This document shows, in pieces, positions 1 to 15,806 of a stretch of 64,000 nucleotides of DNA. Location: positions 806,001-870,000 of the forward strand of contig JAGVRJ010000002.1 of assembly GCA_019059635.1 (NCBI GenBank), read 5' to 3'. The stretch's first letter is position 1. Each line of letters begins with the position of its first letter. This stretch comes from Proales similis (Eukaryota; Rotifera; Eurotatoria; Ploima; Proalidae). The notes under the pieces were generated by a model, which made no database searches, was not told where the DNA came from, and saw nothing but the letters and a program-made list of their open reading frames with translations. The position numbers and the translations under genes are program-made.

Positions 1-1055
1 CTGTGGGTGAATAGAGAAAAGATGGAAAAATTAAATGAATCACGAAGTCAGAAATTGGATTTCAAGGCTGGCTTTTGGAATCCAAACGTTGTGCTAATGG
101 GAGGCTTGGGCAAAGAGCCTGAGCTCACTGACAGCGAGGATCCGATAAAGAACCTTCAACGGCAGCTCGAAGCAGAGAAAAGCAAATCTGTGAGAATAAG
201 CTTTTTCCATTCAGGAAATGACGACCGAGCAGAGAGGTATGACACGCAGTCTTAAGTCATGATTTCAAAAGCTGATCAAATTGCACATGGAATACAGAGA
301 TGAAATTCTTGATCGAATGATTGGCGAACTCAACGAAGTAAGTCAACTGGGACTGGATTTGTGGTTTAGTGAAATTTTACAACTCTGATGCTCAAAATTG
401 AAGAAACGAGACGAGCAGCCACAACAGCGACTGGAAAGGGTCTGGGCTTTACTTCGAATGACAGACATGGAGAAGCTAGACATGGCTGTCAAGTATTCAT
501 CAGATCAATACATTGGTCAGCTCTTGGAGGTTTGTTGCATTTTGGACTCGATTTGAACTGGACCATTTAAATTGCTTTCCAACTTCCTAGGCCATTAACA
601 TGTGGGAACAAGTGACTTTTATGATCGTGAACCGAGAGCGGCTTATTTTTGATTTGGAGAACTTTGAGAGATTTGCCTGCGACCCGAATCGATTCTTCAT
701 TAGAGGTCAGAATTAAATGCCGACCTTCTAAAGCTGAAAACTTGAACTGTGCGAAAATTTGATGAATAAAGGACAACGCGGAAGTTCGGTGGCTCGATTG
801 CAGGAGGCTCAAAAGCGCGATAATTTGTACAAAGAAATTGACAGACTCCAAAGCCAAATTGAGCCACTTCTGAAGCGAATTGAGAAAAAGTTTGGCGACC
901 GTGTCAGCTACAATGGGCGACTGTATAAAGCTAAGATGAAATCAGATCGTATCGAAATGCTCAACTGGCTCACTGAAGAACGTCGAAGCAAGTACTTTCG
1001 ACACGAAATCAAGCAAAAAGCTTTGAATCCCAGGCTAATCGAACTTGCCAAATAA
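1..1055 (+). CDS. CCDC87-like coiled-coil protein, 5'-truncated
   Basis: The reading frame is open from the first base, so the 5' end lies outside the window. I model exons 1-189, 272-337, 404-529, 591-705 and 772-1055; all phases agree and leave 259 residues ending in TAA. The visible part is charged and helical. It includes RLERVWALLRM, a stretch reading FERFACDPNRFF, and RGQRGSSVARLQEA followed by a basic, Trp-containing tail. From memory this order (Leu-rich helix, DPNRFF, GSS-ARL, long coil) resembles the C-terminus of CCDC87, a sperm/acrosome-associated protein, but I cannot align it here. Coiled-coil and partial are certain; the family name is tentative. It converges on the SUMO gene, about 250 bp away; AATAAA-like signals follow the stop. 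Confidence 0.6.
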
Positions 1056-1306
1056 ATTTTCTTTTCTTATTTTCATTTCTTTTTGAATGAAAGAATATTA
1101 CATGATTCAACTTTCAGCTAATCTAAATCTAATAAATCTCAAAAGCCCTTTAGAGGTCATAATTTCTGCTGATTTTTTATCGTACAATTTATTGTTTTCC
1201 TTGAACGAACATTTACTAAATAGAGAAGTAAATCCAAGAGAAGGTAATAGGAAAAGAGGGGAAATGTGTGTGCTGCTCTGAGTAATTCTCCGATAAGTTT
1301 GTTGAT

Positions 1307-1594
1307 TTAGACTCGGCCACCAACTTGTTCCTGGTAGACCTCAATGACATCATTATCTTCCATTTCGAGCTGTTTAGGCGTCTCGTCATCATTGATTCGA
1401 CGCCCGTCGAACAAGAAACGAAGCGAGCTGACTGGCACCCCCTGGCGATCGCTGTACGATTTCTTTAACTTGGCCATGTTGGTTGTCATTTTAACTTTGA
1501 AATGCACCTCACTGTTGTCTTGGCCGACTACCTTAAGTCTGATGTACTCGTCGCCTCCCTCAGGCTTAGCGCTTGCATTGTTTTGGTCAGACAT
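1307..1594 (-). CDS. SUMO1: SUMO, small ubiquitin-like modifier
   Basis: An uninterrupted 95-residue frame matches SUMO1/Smt3 along its length: MSDQ start, a short flexible N-terminus, [37 protein letters not shown] and the C-terminal [10 protein letters not shown]. The di-glycine is followed by only two residues (RV) that a SUMO protease must remove before the E1/E2 cascade can attach it to target lysines. It acts mainly in the nucleus. The N-terminal tail has AKPE but no clear VKxE site of the SUMO2/3 type, so poly-SUMO chain formation is less obvious. No intron interrupts the frame. An AAG preceded by a purine/T-rich stretch lies 9 nt before the ATG, so a 5'-UTR intron or trans-splice site is possible. 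Confidence 0.95.
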   Translation of the reverse strand: MSDQNNASAKPEGGDEYIRLKVVGQDNSEVHFKVKMTTNMAKLKKSYSDRQGVPVSSLRFLFDGRRINDDETPKQLEMEDNDVIEVYQEQVGGRV

Positions 1595-2110
1595 TTCGGT
1601 TCCTTAGTTTTTTTCGGGTCGGCTTCTCTTATGATAAAGTAGACGATGTTCTCAATGTCTCAGCTCGATATGTGTGAATACGATGCTGTTCAAAACGACT
1701 GAAAACGAAAACCTAATGTTAGTGCTTGTTGGACCATGCATGTACTCGCATTATACCATGTCCGCAATTCTATCATTTCCTAAATGGCGACCGGGAAAAA
1801 GGATGATTAAATGACGACCCGCGATATATAATCGACATATAAATGAAACTTTAAACGAAAAGTATTTTAATGAGAGGAGAATTAATTGATCAAAAGGTAA
1901 TTAATATATCAAACGCGATGTATTAATAATCATGAAATAAAGTATAAGACGTAAAATTAAATTAAAACAATAAAAAAAGGCTACTATGATCTAAATCGGC
2001 TGAAATAAAAAATGAATATGAGGCCTAACCTCTTTAATTATTAAATGATAGTTAAGAGTTTTTGAAAGAAAATTGAACAAAATGCACAACTAACGCGACG
2101 TTTGTTGTAT
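1595..2110. other. Intergenic AT-rich spacer, SUMO 5' side
   Basis: AT-rich DNA between the SUMO start and the U6atac promoter. It should contain the SUMO promoter. I see no open frame, RNA gene or repeat here. Confidence 0.6.
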
Positions 2111-2170
2111 AGATGGCGCTTGACGGTGCACTACCATTCATTAGCGCCGAAGTGGCATCACCTATATAAA
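2111..2170 (+). promoter_or_regulatory. Pol III type-3 (snRNA-like) promoter of U6atac
   Basis: TATATAAA at 2163-2170 lies 24-31 bp before the predicted +1 G at 2194, the spacing used by U6-class promoters. A TACCATT-containing stretch from 2132 (about -62) is where a proximal sequence element should lie. AGATGGCGCT at 2111-2120 (-83 to -74) recurs in inverted orientation at the same distance from the RNase MRP RNA gene in this window. The TATA assignment is strong; the roles of the other two blocks are inference. Confidence 0.7.
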
Positions 2171-2193
2171 CGAAGAGCTCTCTAGTAAACATC

Positions 2194-2316
2194 GTGTCTA
2201 ATGAAAGGAGAGATGGTTAGCACTCCCCTTGACAAGGACGGATTAGATCTGCGGGTCTAAAATATTAAAAAGCGGTCCTGGGCACACCCTGAATAAGGGA
2301 CACTTGACCGCTATTT
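2194..2316 (+). ncRNA. RNU6ATAC: U6atac snRNA of the minor (U12-type) spliceosome
   Basis: The 5' half is almost identical to the U6atac I know from human: GTGT start, ATGAAAGGAGAGA, then GGTTAGCACTCCCC and TTGACAAGGA. This covers the 5' splice-site pairing segment, the catalytic AGC and the U4atac pairing region. Downstream, TTAGAT can pair with GTCTAA as the internal stem-loop. AGCGGTC (2271-2277) pairs with GACCGCT (2306-2312), enclosing CCCT/AGGG, as the 3' hairpin. A T6 run follows. Length is about 123 nt, near the usual 125. The sequence departs from ordinary U6 (no ACAGAGA), so it is not a U6 copy. It implies that the organism keeps U12-dependent splicing. Confidence 0.95.
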
Positions 2317-2319
2317 TTT
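2314..2319 (+). terminator. Pol III terminator of U6atac
   Basis: Six consecutive T residues follow directly after the 3' hairpin, the standard RNA polymerase III stop signal. Confidence 0.85.
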
Positions 2320-2467
2320 CCTCCTTACTTATTCACCTTGTTAAAAATAAAATCACAATGATTTACATTTTGCATGGTGCTGTGTATAATTTTTAATTTT
2401 CGAAGTTTGGTTGCTTTATTAACTGAGCAAAATCTCTAAGATCGCATTTTTATCGAACAGTGAATCA

Positions 2468-3661
2468 ATGTCAAATCTGCGTCAGATTCCAATTACTTGC
2501 AGTGGGCACACCCGCCCTGTTGTGGATCTTCGCTTTAGTGATGTCACTCCATACGGATACTTTATAATCAGTGCATGCAAAGGTAGGCGAATGTATTGCA
2601 CGCGCAGATTTCTGGTCTCTTGAACTGATTCTTAGATGGAAAGCCGATGCTAAGAGAGGGTGATACTGGTGACTGGATCGGAACATATGAGGGCCACAAA
2701 GGTTATACCTCACATTTTAAACCACTTGAACCTCTTGATTCCAACCCAGTAAACAGGTGCTGTTTGGGGAGCCACATTAAATCGAGAAGCCACCAAAGCA
2801 GCCACGGCCGCTGCCGATTTTACTGCGTAAGCCACAGCGCATTAATTTCTCGCATAGGCAGTTTAAATGCAAACAGAAGGAAATAAGTAAAATCTGGAAC
2901 GCGGTTGAGGGCCAAGAAATTCACTCATTTGCACATCGACACATTGTTAAGAGTGTCGATTTCTCGCAAGATTCTAGCCGACTAGCGACTGGATGCAATG
3001 ATAAGCATTTGAGAATTTATGACCTCAGCAATTATGACACTGAGCCGATTGTGTTCACAGGACATACTTCAAACATAAAAAAGTGTCTTCTCTCACACGA
3101 TTTAAAGCGTTTGTTCAGCATATCAGACGACAAGACACTTCGAATGTGGGATGCTTCAAACGGCCATGAACTCAAGCAGCTCAAGTTTGATTCTGAGCCA
3201 TCCAGTATTGAGATATCGAAAGATGGCAACAGCCTGATCGCAGCTGTGGGCAAAATGGTCAACATCTACGAAAGCGAAACGCTGGAACTGAAAAAGCAAT
3301 TCGAAATACCAACATCCATGGTCACTTCGGTCTCTATCCACCCAAATAATTCAACGTTTGTTTGCTCTGGAGGAGACTTCACTCTCTACAAATACAGCAT
3401 TGACAATGGAACCGAGTTGGGTAGAGCAAATTGATTTGAATGCAGATTTTCTTCTGCCTACTGAGCTTTTTTTAATCGGCGCCAATTGTTTTAGAATCAT
3501 TCAAAGGCCATTTTGGACCCGTTCATTGTATACAGTTTTCCCCCGACGGTGAACTCTACGCAAGCGGAAGCGAAGATGGCACGCTGCGTCTGTGGCAGAA
3601 CACAATCGGCAAAACATATGGTCTCTGGAAATGCATTGAATCTAACTCTACTTCCGAATAG
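2468..3661 (+). CDS. STRAP: STRAP/UNRIP WD40 protein
   Basis: Five exons (2468-2582, 2636-2701, 2757-2826, 2888-3420, 3495-3661) join in phase to give 316 residues. The N-terminus ([12 protein letters not shown], then [16 protein letters not shown] and [15 protein letters not shown]) and the last repeats ([33 protein letters not shown]) are diagnostic of serine/threonine kinase receptor-associated protein. STRAP is a seven-bladed beta-propeller that joins the SMN complex for snRNP assembly and binds UNR and TGF-beta receptor components. The human protein is about 350 residues; the acidic C-terminal tail is mostly missing here. A CAG acceptor-like site lies 7 nt before the ATG. U6atac is the upstream neighbour, which may be coincidence. 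Confidence 0.95.
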
Positions 3662-8719
<5,058 letters not shown>

Positions 8720-8991
8720 CAAGCTTTGGTTTTTCTTTTTTTATTTGCAATTAGCTTTAATGCGCATCCCGTCTGCAGCTGGTCAATTTTTGACTAGCGC
8801 GCTTTGAAATGGATTCTTTTATTTGGTTATCATTTTTTTAACAGCTGTTCATCTGGCCAACGGATTTAATCAATATTAACAGCTAATAAACTAATGAAGA
8901 AAGCAAAGCTCCAAGGTCTACTCACTCGATTAGGAAACATTTTATTGATCGAAACCGACACAGATAAAGGACAGAATTTAAAGAAGAATTT

Positions 8992-10900
8992 TTAATCGAT
9001 CAAATTATCGCGGCTTTTTTCTAAAACCCTTTGAAGGCGTTTGTGCTCTTTTTCGTGATTCTCGAGCTGAAATTTGTCTTCTTTGACCTTTTCTCTATGG
9101 CTGAGCAGCTTCAAGTAAACGTCTTCCCTCTCCGCCTGGTGTCTATCTAATTTTGCCTTTTCGCGCAATATCCTCTGCTCAAGGTCCTGCTCTTGGGCAT
9201 GCGCCTTGGCAATCATTTCCTTTATTTGGGCGGCGTTCTGCTTCTTGAGCTCGTTGAACTCGTCTTGAAGTTTGCGCAGATCGTTGTCCTGCTTCCGTCG
9301 CAGACTCTCTGCTTCTTTCACCGTTCTGTACAAATCCTTTTCGAGCTCGTCGTCCTTCTGCACCAGCCGCTGGAAATGCTTTAAATGATCTTCATGCTCT
9401 CTCAGCTGGAGTTGACTCTGCTTGTGCGACGCTTTCGCTTTAAATATTCGCTCGTGCTCTTGGTTCTTCTGCGTTCGCTCGCTCGCAAGCTGTGATTGCA
9501 GTGCACTTCTTCGCTCAGTTATTTCACTGATTTTCTTTTCGATCTCGCGTGCTCTCGCCTCTTGCTCGGCAATCTGGGCCGCTTCGTTCAGCATGTGCTG
9601 TTTATTGTAAATTGTTTCCAGCCGGTTGCGCGTGTCAACCATTCTTCTGCTTGCTTCTCTTTGCTTCAGCGACCAGTGTGCTCGTTCCTGATCCGACTCC
9701 ATTGACAAACGCCGCCGAGTCAAGTCGTGCATTTTCACGTAGCCGTTCGTTTTGCTTTATGTTCGACGACAATTAGTTGAAGAGCAAAATGAATTCGAAG
9801 CAAGTCTCGAAATCTGTCGACCTACGCCATTTTCTGATCCAGTTCCCTATTATCGTTCAGATCCACCTTGATTTGCTGCAGTTGATTCTCCTCGACCGCT
9901 TTTTTAAACGAGAACAAGTCATTCTTGGCTTTGATGGCCTCCATGTTGAGCGCGAGTGCTATTTCGGCCAATTCTTTCTTGACTTTGGTTTCCTCTTCCT
10001 CTTTGCGTCTGAGCTTTTGCTGATATTCACTCTGCAAGGTGTCCAATTCGGTCTGCATCAAATCGAGCTCGTTCATTTTGGCCCGGTACTGTCGAGACAA
10101 GTCGTTGCAGACCAGCAATGTCTTTCGCTCTTTGTCTTTTGTTTGAGTCAGATTCTCCAAATTTCTCGTCTTTCTCTCTTTTGTTTTCTTCCAACACAAA
10201 CACGTTTCAAAGTTCTGTCCGTAATCGTTTCAATTTTTACTGAAAGCACATACCTTCTCGTTCAGCAACGCATTCTCAACCTCAAGCGCCTGCCTCTCTT
10301 CAAGGTTTTTGGCCAAATTCTTTTCCGAGTCAAGTCGACGTTTCGTGATCGCTTTTGATTATTCAAACGTTTAAACTCAAATATGCAAATGCCCGCCTAT
10401 CTCACTCACATTTGTCAAAAGTTCGAACTGCCGAGCGAATCTGCTGCTGCTCTTTTTTCACGTCTCCTTCTTGCCGTTTAAGAGCGCGTTCTTGTTGCTT
10501 GCTTCTTATCATTTGCTCTTCGATCAGTCGCATGTGTCTCTCTTTCTCCTTGTTGCGTTCAGATTCAAGAGCTGCGACGTCCACCGAAGAGAATGCCAGG
10601 CCTATTTGTGATGGAGAGGAAGAAGAAATCGATTTTGACTTTTGAAGTTGACGTTGCTTTAAATTGGCCCTGTGAATGGCCTCTTGAGTCTCAACGTAGC
10701 CATCTTTGGTTATAAAGCGGCCGAATTTCCTTTTTTTGGTTTTAAATTAATTTGCCGGCATTTATCACGCAATCAAAGTCAACTCACTTTAAAAAGTCGG
10801 CGTATGATGTCAAATTCTCATCGTCGTAAGTGTAAATGCTGGACGAGGCGAGCAGCTGATATCGATTTTGCAGAAGGTTTCGATTAGAGTAAACGGCCAT
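8992..10900 (-). CDS. Long coiled-coil protein, probably cilium/flagellum associated
   Basis: Exons read on the minus strand 10900-10788, 10729-10410, 10351-10254, 10187-9826 and 9754-8992 keep phase and encode 551 residues. A short N-terminal part (MAVYSNRNLLQNRYQLLASS) precedes KKFGRFITKDGYVETQEA. Nearly all the rest is Glu/Lys/Arg/Gln-rich heptad sequence without Pro or Gly, a continuous coiled coil. Length and composition resemble CFAP/CCDC axonemal proteins, but I do not recognise the family. All four of its introns end in AAG. It is tail-to-tail with CaMKK (271 bp apart). Confidence 0.75.
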
Positions 10901-11234
10901 GGTGCGTAACGGCGCGTTTTAATTTCCCAAGCAGATCCTTCAAACGCAACGCTTGGCTTAGAATTGAGTGAAAAGCTAATTAGAAACGGTTTAGAAATAG
11001 TTGCCACGGTAACCTTTTCTAAAACGCATTGGTGTGTGTTGACGTCCCTGCGTGTAATAGTGTTGAAGCTCGCTCTCTTATTTCAAGAGGGGGGTTTGGC
11101 CGCGTCGCCTACCCTTTTGCTTCTCGTCTTGGCTGCCGCTCAAGCAGCACAAACAACTCTGGGCGGTAAATAGAAAGAATTTATTGGAAACTTTTTCTAT
11201 CTGAATTTAAAACAAGACGAACAAGTAGAACAAT
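10901..11234. other. Spacer between coiled-coil gene and helicase
   Basis: Both flanking genes are on the minus strand, so this holds the helicase 3' UTR and the coiled-coil gene promoter. I see no other feature. Confidence 0.5.
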
Positions 11235-13412
11235 CTAATCAAAACGAATACGCTTATTGGGCGCCGAGGCTGCATCAAATTTTCGTTTGTTATTATTAAA
11301 AGATGAATCTTTGGAACGATCGCCGTTGCGGAATCCACTGCCGAAGCCGCCATCTTGTCGGCGGCCACCGAAACCACCTCCGCGGCCACGTCGATCGCCA
11401 TTTCTAAAACCACCGCCGCCGCCGCCGTTTCCATATCCACCGCGTCTATCACCATTTCGGTAGCCACCACCAGCACCACCACCGCCACCGCCGCGCTCTT
11501 CTTCGAGCTCAGGCAGTTCTGTGAGTGGCTTAAGCTCCATTGACTTGGTGTTGAACCATTTCTCTTGAATTTGGTCATCGTACTCGCTCGACACGTCGAA
11601 CACGAGCGCTTTCTTGTCCTTGGTGAAGCAGATGCGGTTTATAGCGTTCTCGGCGTTCTCCTCGCCGATAATCTTCTTCATAATCACATAGGCGAACGAT
11701 TTTCCTCTTATGTCATCCTCTGTCTTGGTCAGCATGTAAGTGGTCATGTTCTCGCGACTAGTCAGCAGCGAGCGTTGAGTGACCTTGGTGCAGCCAGAGA
11801 TTACTGCCAGAGCAGCAGCCACCGCGCTCACCGCATCCTTCTGCTTGAGCACCTCTTCGGCTCCCTCTCTGAATCTTTCAATTAAATCGTCGCTGACGGA
11901 ATCGAGCGATTTAACAGCGTCGGTTGTAGACGCCTCGACAATATCTGCGCTGGTCGGCGCTCCCACTCGCTTGAACTTGATGCCTGTATTTCTCTCCAGT
12001 CCCAAAAGACCGTTCAGTTCTTGAGGCTTGTAAAAGCATACGCAAATTCCGGTGCGTCCTGCGCGCCCTGTTCGGCCAGATCGATGAACATACGACTCAT
12101 AGTCCTTGAATATGTCGGTTCTCATATGAGATTTGCAAGTGGTGCAAGTTTAGATTTAATTACCTTTGGTGGTGATACGCAAATGACGAGATCTACTTCA
12201 GGAATATCAAGTCCTCTGGCGGCCACATCGGTTGTAATGAGAACGCGATATTTTCCTTCGCGGAATTTCTAAACGTCAATCACAACAATTAGCGTTCTTA
12301 GGCTGCTCAGTAGAGAGCGTTAGGCTGCAAGTCACCTGCAAGACGAGCTCTCTCTTATCCTGGGGCACATCGCCATGGAGCACATGCGACTCTTGCTTTA
12401 TTTCCGTGCTGCAGGCCAGCTCGTCGGCGTCTTTTTTCGTCTGACAAAATATCATGGCTCGACCGTGCTTGCCGCTGTAAACTTGTAGCACACTGCCGAT
12501 TGTAGATGCTCTGTCCTGGTAGCTGCACTGAATTGCCAAATGCTCCACTGTGGTCGCTGTTTTGAGCTTTGAATCGCCGATCAAGTCGATGAATTTGAAG
12601 TTATCGCCCATATATTTCTTGGCTATTCGCTTGACCCAGGGCGGGCATGTGGCCGAAAAGAACAAAGTCTGCGCCTTGTTCGATCGTGTCTCAGTGTAGA
12701 CGTGCTTAAGAATTTCCTCCACCGAGTCCTGGAAGCCCATGTCGAGCATTCTGTCGACTTCATCAAGAACCACTTGCTCCACTTCGCTCATGTCGATTTG
12801 ATTCGAATCGATGAGGTCCTTGATACGACCTGGCGTACCGGCCAGCACATCCACTCCTTTTCGAATATCTGCCGCTTGCTTCTCGTACGGCACACCACCG
12901 TACACACAACAGGTGCGGACATTTGTGGAAATTGACTGAAAGTCATCGCCTACTTGCTTGGCTAGCTCCCTAGTCGGCTCCATAACGAGCACTTTGGGCT
13001 TCTTGCAGACAGTTCCTTTCGTTTTGTTGTTTTCCAGACGCTCGATGACCGGAATGCCGAAGGCCATTGTCTTTCCGGTACCAGTGCGCGCCTGGGCAAT
13101 CACATCTTCGCCAGATCTAATGTGCTTGAGCGTTGCAACTTGAATCGGGTAGAGGTAGCTTATTCCTTTGGCTTTCAGCTTCTCGACCATGTCGGATCTG
13201 AGATCAAAATTATCAAAGTCCCCTTGCTTCATCGCTTCTTCGGACTTGACATCGCTGATGCGCAGTTCGGCCACATCGACTTGCTTTGACTCGAACTCAC
13301 TGTTCAACTTTGGCTTACTGTGGATCACAAGCTCTTGGTCATCCGAGTCGTTTTGAGACGCGTCCGCCTGCTCGTTGTCGCTCTTCCTTTTCTTAAACTC
13401 GTTCTTTACCAT
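11235..13412 (-). CDS. DDX21: DDX21-type DEVD-box RNA helicase with GUCT domain
   Basis: Exons 13412-12336, 12268-12164 and 12104-11235 give 683 residues. An acidic/basic N-terminus (KKRKSDNEQ) precedes a full helicase core: Q motif around [10 protein letters not shown], Walker [29 protein letters not shown] in place of DEAD (usual for DDX21/50), FFSATCP, then [14 protein letters not shown] and [16 protein letters not shown] domain ([13 protein letters not shown] to QEKWF) and a Gly/Arg tail with three RNGDR repeats follow. The family acts in nucleolar rRNA processing and Pol I/II transcription. ATG 13412 ([10 protein letters not shown]) is chosen over an earlier ATG at 13436, which starts with an atypical hydrophobic lead. 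Confidence 0.93.
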
Positions 13413-14006
13413 TTTTGCTTGACCTATAGCCACCATTACAAATATAAATTCTAAAACCAAACAGTTGTTAAACAATCAAATGATCAAATGACGAAGCCGG
13501 TAGACAAGGCCAGCAACTGAGTAGACTGAGCCAGTCGATTTACGCTAGACGGCCTCGTGGCGCATGCTGCCGCGCTTTCGCCGATTCGTTGTTATCTTCA
13601 ACAGCATGCTCTCTTCGACTCGGTCCTCGTTTCGCTCTCGTCTCTCTTTCAAATCCATGTGCGCGCGATTGCATATCGCTTCTAATCGCTGCTCAAATTG
13701 TCCTGTTCGATGTTCAACTTTGCATTGTCTCGTTGTCTGTTTGCGCATTTGAATCGTTCTGGCATCAAATCGAAATCTTCTTCTCTTCAATCGCTTTGAG
13801 TAAATGTCTAAACGCTGAAACTTGCCAACGTGACGCCCTAACTTGGCATTCTGATTCCGTTCTAATTTTCAATCCAGTTTTACGCCGTGCACGTGACCTC
13901 AAGCCAGCGCACACAGAATAATGCTTTCACTTCATAATTTAAGAGATTTGTGTGACGAGCATTGAAATTTTCATTGTCAAATTACTTCAAGTTTAGCCGG
14001 CAGGAA
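13413..14006. other. Divergent promoter region, helicase and HBS1/SKI7
   Basis: Head-to-head spacer of about 590 bp. Short open frames exist on both strands (for example minus-strand 13545-13790, Arg-rich) but lack family resemblance. It probably holds both promoters. Confidence 0.5.
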
Positions 14007-15806
14007 ATGTCGAGGCATCGAAACATGCGCAAAGTGTCGTTCGGGGACGACGGTAAATTGCCTTATTTGTTGCTTATTTCGATCACCTAGCCAAACGAGC
14101 TGTTTTACTCTTTGTTCAGACTACGATGACGACTTTGGACAGTCTTACGATGACAAATACGCCATATCGCCCGGAACTTGTAAGCAACAAACTGGACAGC
14201 ATGATTCATTTCAATAGCTTAACGATCGATTTATCTCATTAGCGGAGATGTACATCTACAATCGAGGAAATATTCAAAACATGTCGGAATTTCTGAAAAT
14301 AGACGAGGACGAAGATGGCGAACTGGCAGCGGCCAAAAAGGAGCCGAAAGCACCGCAGGCGCCTGTTGACGAGCCCTCCCAGGCAAATCGCTCAAAGCTG
14401 AAGATAGTCGACGAGGATTTCATGTTTCAAATGGACAAACGTAAGAGCAAAGATGTTTACTCGTTCAGCAGCATTCTTGAAAAGTCCATTTAAACATTCA
14501 AGTGGAGCCGATAAAGATCGGAGGCCAATCGAAACCAGGTAATCTTGGCTTCTTTTGTATTCTGTTCATTTTTCATTCAACCTTGTTCTTTGTTCTGATT
14601 CTTTTTCGTTTCCTCCTTGCGCTTAAGCGTGTGAGTGTGTGCTTCGACTTTGCCCGCTTGTTTGAGATTAGTACTAATTTTCACCTGGCAAGGTAAGATG
14701 ATCTTGAAAGTCTTTTACAAAGCCGTCGATTCACGTTCGAGGGTGACAACGAGCTTGGAGCCAAGTTTAATCGTCGAGGCGCGAATGAAGATGAAAGAGA
14801 AGAAGAAGATGAAGAGAATGAAGAGTTTGACTTGAACGCGTTGGCGATGAAATATCAAAAAGGCGTTGAGCAGCCGGCAAAGCAGCCGATGGCGAACAAA
14901 TCTCTCGAGCAGCTGAAGAGTGATGAGCACATGGCCAGTTCAATAGATCGACTCATTGACAGCTTTTTCTCCGAATCTAAACCTCAACAGCATAAATCAG
15001 AGCAGTCGACTCAGGAAGAAGGACTCAGAGCGCTTTCGCTCAGCGACTTGGCCAATCAGTATCTGAGTCAGCAAACACCAAAGAGTTCAGTTAATGACGC
15101 GACTGATTCAAATCTCTCCGAGCTGATTGAGACTGAGTTTTGCGAACAGTTCAGCAAGAGCTTCGGCCAGCTAAGTGATCAAGCCGTTTCGTTTCAGGGA
15201 ATCAATCTAACCGACGAGAATCTCTTTCTCTCTCGACAATCACTAGAACTCAAGTCGCAAATCGATATGGCCTCCTCAGCCAACTCGTCTATCGCCTCTT
15301 CGTGGCAAAATACGACTCTACGAGAGCAGAAAAAGTTCCAGCTCATCCCTCCTGAGCCTTTAAAAGCCAGCGACTGCTTGTTCAATTTGGCAATCAATCC
15401 CTCATGGAGTCGATTTCTTGAGGTTGAGTTCGAGTTTGATGAATGCAACCTAGGCGAGAGTGAACAGCAAGACAAGTTCGATTTGAAAAAACAATATGAG
15501 CTTCAAAAGCCCAGTTCTCATCGACGCTGTCTGGTTATCGATTCGCCTGAGAGGGGCAAGAAGCGTTCAATTAGCTCCAAACTGCTTATTTCCCATTCAT
15601 TCTCGCCGGTCCATGTGAGCTCAATATCGTCATCGGCTGCTTCTGCTGCTGCTTCTTCTTCTGCTGGGGGTCTTGTGAGCAAAAAAGGCAAACGACCGAA
15701 GCGTGCGGGTCATGTAGAAAAGATCAAAGCGTTTGACTTTTCAATTCCGTCACCTGACGACGTCGTGTTTGCCAAGCAAAAGCTCGCCTTTAAGAGATTA
15801 AAGTGA
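14007..15806 (+). CDS. SKI7-like exosome adaptor (short splice form of the HBS1 locus)
   Basis: The same first four exons can join a long terminal exon, 14723-15806, giving 469 residues. The exon starts after an ACAAAG acceptor and needs donor phase 2, exactly like the first GTPase exon at 16214, so the two 3' ends are interchangeable. The exon is Ser/Gln/Glu-rich and mostly disordered, has spaced hydrophobic patches ([20 protein letters not shown]) and ends [18 protein letters not shown]. The FDF-PSPDD ending matches the C-terminus of the short human HBS1L form that bridges the exosome and the SKI complex. A TGA stop and AATAAA at 15848-15853 give it its own 3' end. No RNA evidence is available; the phase match and motif are the support. 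Confidence 0.8.

Noticed and set aside
11257-11543. Open frames antisense to the helicase Gly/Arg tail
   Set aside because: Pro- and Ala/Thr-rich frames are the expected antisense shadow of GGN-rich RGG codons.
13545-13790. Arg-rich minus-strand frame upstream of the helicase
   Set aside because: No splice link in phase to the helicase start and no recognised domain.
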